DNA of 64,000 nucleotides from Chitinophaga sp. CF118 (GTDB taxonomy: Bacteria; Bacteroidota; Bacteroidia; Chitinophagales; Chitinophagaceae). Where the stretch lies: NCBI RefSeq assembly GCF_900112615.1, contig NZ_FOMK01000003.1, positions 186,001 through 250,000 on the forward strand, read 5' to 3'. The notes beneath the pieces are model-generated. The model saw only the letters and a program-made list of their open reading frames with translations. It ran no database searches and was not told the origin of the DNA. Positions 60,875 to 64,000 of the stretch are shown piece after piece. A program made the translations under genes and the position numbers. The first letter of the stretch is position 1. Every line of letters starts with the position of its first letter.

Positions 60875-60882
60875 CAAAGCTA
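60875..60882 (-). promoter_or_regulatory. Bacteroidota -7 element of the winged-helix gene
   Basis: On the minus strand it reads TAGCTTTG, an exact TAnnTTTG match, 43 bases before the start codon at 60832. Confidence 0.5.
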
Positions 60883-60969
60883 AAGGGGGGATGTGACAGC
60901 TGTATGTCAGTTGTAAAACAGAAGTACGGAATTTTTTTCGGGAACGACAGCCTGTCCGGCAAATTAATG

Positions 60970-61029
60970 TATTTAGTCCTACCGGGATTTACCCGTAAGA
61001 CTAAATACCCCCGAAAAGGGGGAGTTTTT
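60970..61029 (+). promoter_or_regulatory. Back-to-back hairpins ahead of the RiPP precursor gene
   Basis: The first hairpin is TATTTAGTC (60970-60978) pairing with GACTAAATA (60999-61007), with inner CGGG/CCCG. Directly after it CCCCC-GAAAA-GGGGG (61008-61022) is followed by AGTTTTT. The second is terminator-like. Together they resemble an attenuator or the end of a short upstream RNA, 63 bases before the precursor start. Confidence 0.5.
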
Positions 61030-61091
61030 CTGAACTTTGGTTGCAGTGAGATCTGGTAACTTACTCTGTATAACCATAAAATCACATTCAT

Positions 61092-61223
61092 ATGAAAAAG
61101 GAAACATCAAAAAAACTTAGCCTGAGCAAAATCAAAATTGCAAATCTGAGTCAGGCTAAAACGCATGATACTTTGGCAGCACCAACAACTACTGTTTTGC
61201 TTTCTGTTCGAAATCTTTGTTAA
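61092..61223 (+). CDS. Lanthipeptide-type RiPP precursor peptide (orphan)
   Basis: The 43-residue peptide begins MKKETSKKLSLSKIKIANLS, the KKLSLxKxxIxxLs leader pattern of Bacteroidota class I lanthipeptide and related natural-product precursors. The rest, QAKTHDTLAAPTTTVLLSVR then NLC, is rich in Thr/Ser and ends in a single Cys, suitable for one dehydration/thioether ring. It has its own terminator (61250-61273) 27 bases after the stop and structured upstream RNA, so it is a single-gene transcript. No LanB, LanC, protease or transporter gene lies within the window, so modifying enzymes would act in trans. It is short, so certainty is moderate. Confidence 0.55.
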   Translation: MKKETSKKLSLSKIKIANLSQAKTHDTLAAPTTTVLLSVRNLC

Positions 61224-61249
61224 AAATAATCTAACCCATTTTATTCCAG

Positions 61250-61273
61250 ACGGCCTTCGGGCCGTTTTGTTTT
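61250..61273 (+). terminator. Terminator of the RiPP precursor gene
   Basis: ACGGCC-TTCG-GGCCGT, a six-pair stem with the stable UUCG loop, is followed by TTTGTTTT. Confidence 0.85.
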
Positions 61274-61279
61274 GATAGA

Positions 61280-62128
61280 TTAATTAAGTTGCTCTATTTC
61301 TTCTACGGGCATACCTGATACCTGAGAAATAAATACAATGTCAAGCCCGGATTTTTTCAGATTTGTAGCTATTTCCTTTTGCGTTTTTAATTTTCCTTCT
61401 TCTCTTCCTTCTTCTCTTCCTTCATCTCTTCCTTCATCTTTCCCTATCAAATAAAATACATCGGTTTCTTTCGTGTAAAAAGCGTTAACTGATATCATTT
61501 TTTTAAATTTAAGTTTAATATTTGTAGTCAGTAAATTCATTAAGACACGCAGCTGATTATGATACTTATTTCCCGTAGAACCCTTCTTGTCAGCAGCTAT
61601 GATTTCTTTATAAATATTTTCTATAGCTTTATCTTCACCATCTTCTTCGAAGTTAGCTAAAATTGCAAATACTTTTATTGCGGGACTTTCTGAACACAAA
61701 AAAACTTTGTAATCAAATTTTTTGAAGTCAATAATTTCATACCTGAACTGCAGGTTTTTGTGTTTAAGCTCGCAGCTCATTTTAGCGCCTCCCTTACCTA
61801 TAAAAATAACGTATTGCTCCACTGGTATGCGGTATTTACGATATAACATCACCGCATATTCCGCCATGCGATACACCATGTTTTTATCATTCTGAGACTG
61901 CCATTCCAGGTGTAGCACATATTCATTGTTATTCCGGTCTGTGATTTTTTTTAGCACATCCGGTCTTCTTTCTTTTGTGTACTGAATACTATCAGGAATT
62001 GCTTCGCTGGTAGCAACATCTAAATGTAGTACCTCTTTCATAATATCAGGTAATGCATCATCCATATTCTCACGTATGACCTTATCATACCTATTACCTT
62101 GCTTTTGATCAATAACTTCTACTTTCAT
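61280..62128 (-). CDS. Rpn-family PD-(D/E)XK nuclease
   Basis: The 282-residue protein is of the recombination-promoting nuclease/putative transposase (Rpn/YhgA-like) family. The nuclease core has YDKVIRENMDDALPDIMKEV at the start and RPDVLKKITDRNNNEYVLHL followed by EWQSQND (the D-ExQ metal site), then MVYRMAEYAVMLYRKYRIPV. The C-terminal part contains GKDEGRDEGREEGREEGKLK, encoded by a 12-base tandem DNA repeat at about 61394-61440. A helical tail follows (LDIVFISQVSGMPVEEIEQL). Some enterobacterial Rpn genes encode an internal C-terminal inhibitor and act in phage defence. Whether that holds here is unknown. Confidence 0.85.
   Translation of the reverse strand: MKVEVIDQKQGNRYDKVIRENMDDALPDIMKEVLHLDVATSEAIPDSIQYTKERRPDVLKKITDRNNNEYVLHLEWQSQNDKNMVYRMAEYAVMLYRKYRIPVEQYVIFIGKGGAKMSCELKHKNLQFRYEIIDFKKFDYKVFLCSESPAIKVFAILANFEEDGEDKAIENIYKEIIAADKKGSTGNKYHNQLRVLMNLLTTNIKLKFKKMISVNAFYTKETDVFYLIGKDEGRDEGREEGREEGKLKTQKEIATNLKKSGLDIVFISQVSGMPVEEIEQLN
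61394..61440 (-). repeat. 12-base in-frame tandem repeat in the Rpn gene
   Basis: Four near-copies of a purine-rich unit of the form GAAGGAAGAGAA/GATGAAGGAAGA encode DEGR/EEGR/EEGK. Copy changes would keep the reading frame and alter the linker length. Confidence 0.75.
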
Positions 62129-62196
62129 TTAATTGTAAATGATTAATAAATAAATACTTCAATTTTTAGCAGGGGAGAATAAAAATGATTGGATAG

Positions 62197-62382
62197 CTAT
62201 CTTTTTTTGTCCAAATAAACCTTCATCAATACAACCCTGTCATAAATTTCTTTGACTAGTTTTAGCAGTACTAATTTCAAATCGTCTGGTATTGGATCAT
62301 TACTCACTACTTTTCTAAGAGGAGCATTATTAACCGCCTTATGCAGTGATACTTAATTTAAATTGACAAAAGAAGTATGCAT
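62197..62382 (-). pseudogene. Broken small gene upstream of the Rpn nuclease
   Basis: From an ATG at 62382 the frame reads MHTSFVNLN, then TAA (62353-62355). It continues open for 51 codons (VSLHKAVNNAPLRKVVSNDP, IPDDLKLVLLKLVKEIYDRV, VLMKVYLDKKR) to TAG. The second part has clear coding character (charged and hydrophobic helix pattern, no stops) but no usable ATG until near its end. A premature stop in a protein of about 60 residues is the simplest reading; use of a CTG start is another. The Rpn gene follows 68 bases downstream on the same strand. I do not recognise the family. Confidence 0.45.
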
Positions 62383-62819
62383 AGAATATTATAAATGTGC
62401 CGACATGGAGGAGGTTGTGGGCGTAACATTCCATAGATTTTAAATACACGATTCATCTGCAATTTCCCTGGTAGGTAAAGTTGCATGGGATAACTGATTT
62501 TAGTTGATGGATTAAACAAACATTGTGAATAATTCAGGTTAACAATGTTTTGTTTTTAACGGGAGCAAAGATTTATATTTTTCTGGTTAAAAAGGCTGTT
62601 CATTTTGTTCATTCCTGAAAAACAAAATTATACCTGTTCATTTTGTTGGGTCGGAACTGTTGCCTGTTTTTGAGAATTTTTTCTCAGTTTCAGGTAAAGC
62701 GTCGCCCTCATATATATACTCCCCCTTTATTTTATGTGTCAATTATACATTAAAAATATCTGCAACTATTGTGTATGTTAAATTCTGGCTGTATCTTGCT
62801 GTCAGATAATTCCGTTGTT
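62383..62819 (+). promoter_or_regulatory. Upstream region of the arabinofuranosidase gene
   Basis: It has a terminator-like hairpin AAACATTGT / ACAATGTTT (62518-62550) followed by TGTTTTT. Two 14-base direct repeats CTGTTCATTTTGTT follow at 62596-62609 and 62634-62647, with a 38-base period and an inverted AACAAAATT between them. The direct repeats are good candidates for activator sites of the GH51 gene, which starts 173 bases later. Confidence 0.5.
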
Positions 62820-64000
62820 ATGAAGAAAATCTTGAGTATTTCCGGTTTCTTGTTCCTGAGCGGCCTTTCATTTGCACAAACGCTCACTGTAAAGGTTTCA
62901 TCGCCTAAGGCTCCTGTACAGCCTACAATGTGGGGAGTCTTTTTTGAAGATATTAATTTCTCTGCTGATGGTGGATTATATGCTGAACTGGTGAAAAACC
63001 GCTCATTTGAGTTTATTCAGCCGATGATGGGTTGGAAGGAAGTAACGAAAGAAGGTAGTGTACTGATTGTGAACCGGGCGGAAAAGCAGGCTAATCCCAG
63101 ATATGCGCATATCACGGTGAATGGTAAGTACGGTCTCTTTAATGAAGGATTCCGGGGAATGGGCCTGGAAAAGGATGCACAATATAATTTTTCTGTGTGG
63201 GCACGTGCCACCGCTGGTAATGTGGCAATAAACGCTGTATTGGTAAATGAGAAAGGAGAGGATATTGGTCATGCGGCTGTGGCCATTACCGGCAATGAAT
63301 GGAAGAAGTATACGGTAGCCCTTACAGCTGGGCAGAGAGTCGCAAAAGGTGGGTTACAGGTATTATTCTCCGGCAGTGGTGTGCTGGATGCAGATATGAT
63401 CTCCCTGTTCCCTGTCAATACGTGGAAACAGCGCCCCGGCGGAATGCGGGCAGACCTGGTTCAACTGCTGGCCGATCTGCACCCCGGATTTGTACGTTTT
63501 CCCGGTGGTTGTATCGTGGAAGGACGTGACCTCGTTAATCGCTATCAGTGGAAAAAGACCGTCGGCAAGGTGGAAGACCGTACCCTGATTGAGAACCGCT
63601 GGAATACAGAATTCAGTCACCGCGCTCCGGGCGACTACTTCCAGAGTTATGGCCTGGGTTTCTTTGAATATTTCCAGTTGTCCGAAGATATTGGTGCAGA
63701 ACCGCTGCCCATTCTCAACTGTGGTATGGCTTGTCAGTATAATACAGGCGAAATAGCGGCAGATGAAGATGTAAATACCTATATCCAGGATGCGCTGGAC
63801 CTGATTGAATTTGCCAATGGCACAACAGATACCCGCTGGGGTAAGTTAAGGGCAGAAATGGGGCATCCCGCGCCTTTTAACCTCAAAATGATGGGTGTAG
63901 GCAATGAACAATGGGATAGCCAGTATATTGCCCGTTATAAACAATTTGAGGAGGTACTGAAGACAAAACACCCCGAAATTAAACTGGTATCTGGTTCCGG
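62820..64000 (+). CDS. GH51 alpha-L-arabinofuranosidase (N-terminal part, runs off the window)
   Basis: 393 complete codons are seen. It has a signal peptide (MKKILSISGFLFLSGLSFAQ), GH51 start MWGVFFEDINFSADGGLYAE, a CBM4-like beta domain (about 80-200; YNFSVWARATAGNVAINAVL) and a catalytic barrel start (FVRFPGGCIVEGRDLVNRYQ, LGFFEYFQLSEDIGAEPLPI). The acid/base Glu363 is in MGVGNEQWD. The nucleophile lies beyond the edge. It removes terminal alpha-L-arabinofuranosyl residues from arabinan or arabinoxylan and is predicted to be exported. The paired upstream repeats suggest regulated expression. Confidence 0.93.
   Translation, partial: MKKILSISGFLFLSGLSFAQTLTVKVSSPKAPVQPTMWGVFFEDINFSADGGLYAELVKNRSFEFIQPMMGWKEVTKEGSVLIVNRAEKQANPRYAHITVNGKYGLFNEGFRGMGLEKDAQYNFSVWARATAGNVAINAVLVNEKGEDIGHAAVAITGNEWKKYTVALTAGQRVAKGGLQVLFSGSGVLDADMISLFPVNTWKQRPGGMRADLVQLLADLHPGFVRFPGGCIVEGRDLVNRYQWKKTVGKVEDRTLIENRWNTEFSHRAPGDYFQSYGLGFFEYFQLSEDIGAEPLPILNCGMACQYNTGEIAADEDVNTYIQDALDLIEFANGTTDTRWGKLRAEMGHPAPFNLKMMGVGNEQWDSQYIARYKQFEEVLKTKHPEIKLVSGS

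Overview
The window looks like a Bacteroidota chromosome of the Chitinophagaceae type, most like Chitinophaga. The evidence is four SusC/TonB-receptor loci (three with SusD), ECF sigma/FecR anti-sigma pairs next to receptors, a type IX (gliding-type) C-terminal sorting domain, many lipoproteins, almost no Shine-Dalgarno sequences, and promoter elements of the Bacteroidota form TAnnTTTG. I saw no rRNA, tRNA, CRISPR array or complete insertion sequence.

Layout. 1-3.3 kb: the N-terminal 1105 residues of a very large secreted beta-helix protein (minus strand). 4-10.5 kb: a secreted esterase, then a SusC/SusD pair. 10.6-17.2 kb: a type IX-secreted M43-like metalloprotease, a cytosolic protein of unknown function, and a PAS histidine kinase with a CheY-like regulator. 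17.8-20.6 kb: a DUF3820 protein, a TetR-fabF pair, and a DinB-fold protein followed by a decayed copy of its own 3' end. 20.6-28.3 kb: an ergothioneine locus. Six minus-strand genes in series encode a DUF427 protein, a flavin disulfide reductase, an ATPase (EgtV-like), a permease fused to a binding protein (EgtU-like), EgtB and EgtD. They converge on a class-V PLP enzyme that would supply the missing EgtE lyase. 28.9-36.0 kb: ECF sigma, FecR, STN-type TonB receptor and a GH3 glycosidase. 36.2-44.6 kb: ECF sigma, FecR, STN-type SusC, SusD and a DUF1735 lipoprotein. Here two copies of one small-RNA-like element occur, one antisense to the susC leader and one just past the 3' end of the operon.

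44.8-51.2 kb: a TPR histidine kinase/LytTR regulator pair transcribed with an internally duplicated beta protein and a lipoprotein. Upstream lies a two-gene unit with a possible MACPF (perforin-like) protein. 51.5-54 kb: an AraC regulator with a heavy-metal-type CxxC N-terminus behind two strong palindromes, a lipoprotein, a small outer-membrane barrel and a heptad-repeat (DTAxFxx) protein. 54.5-59.0 kb: another SusC/SusD pair. 59.3-59.4 kb: an intergenic hairpin built from 11-base repeats; a second element of the same design but different sequence lies at 3.77-3.84 kb. 59.8-64 kb: an AlkZ/YcaQ-like winged-helix protein, a 43-residue lanthipeptide-type precursor gene with its own terminator, an Rpn-family nuclease with an adjacent broken small gene, and the start of a GH51 alpha-L-arabinofuranosidase.

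Overall this is a glycan-degradation chromosome segment. The most notable points are the combined ergothioneine import/synthesis locus, the paired antisense RNA-like elements of the 36-43 kb Sus locus, the MACPF-like unit and the orphan RiPP precursor. All family assignments come from reading the sequence; no database search was run.
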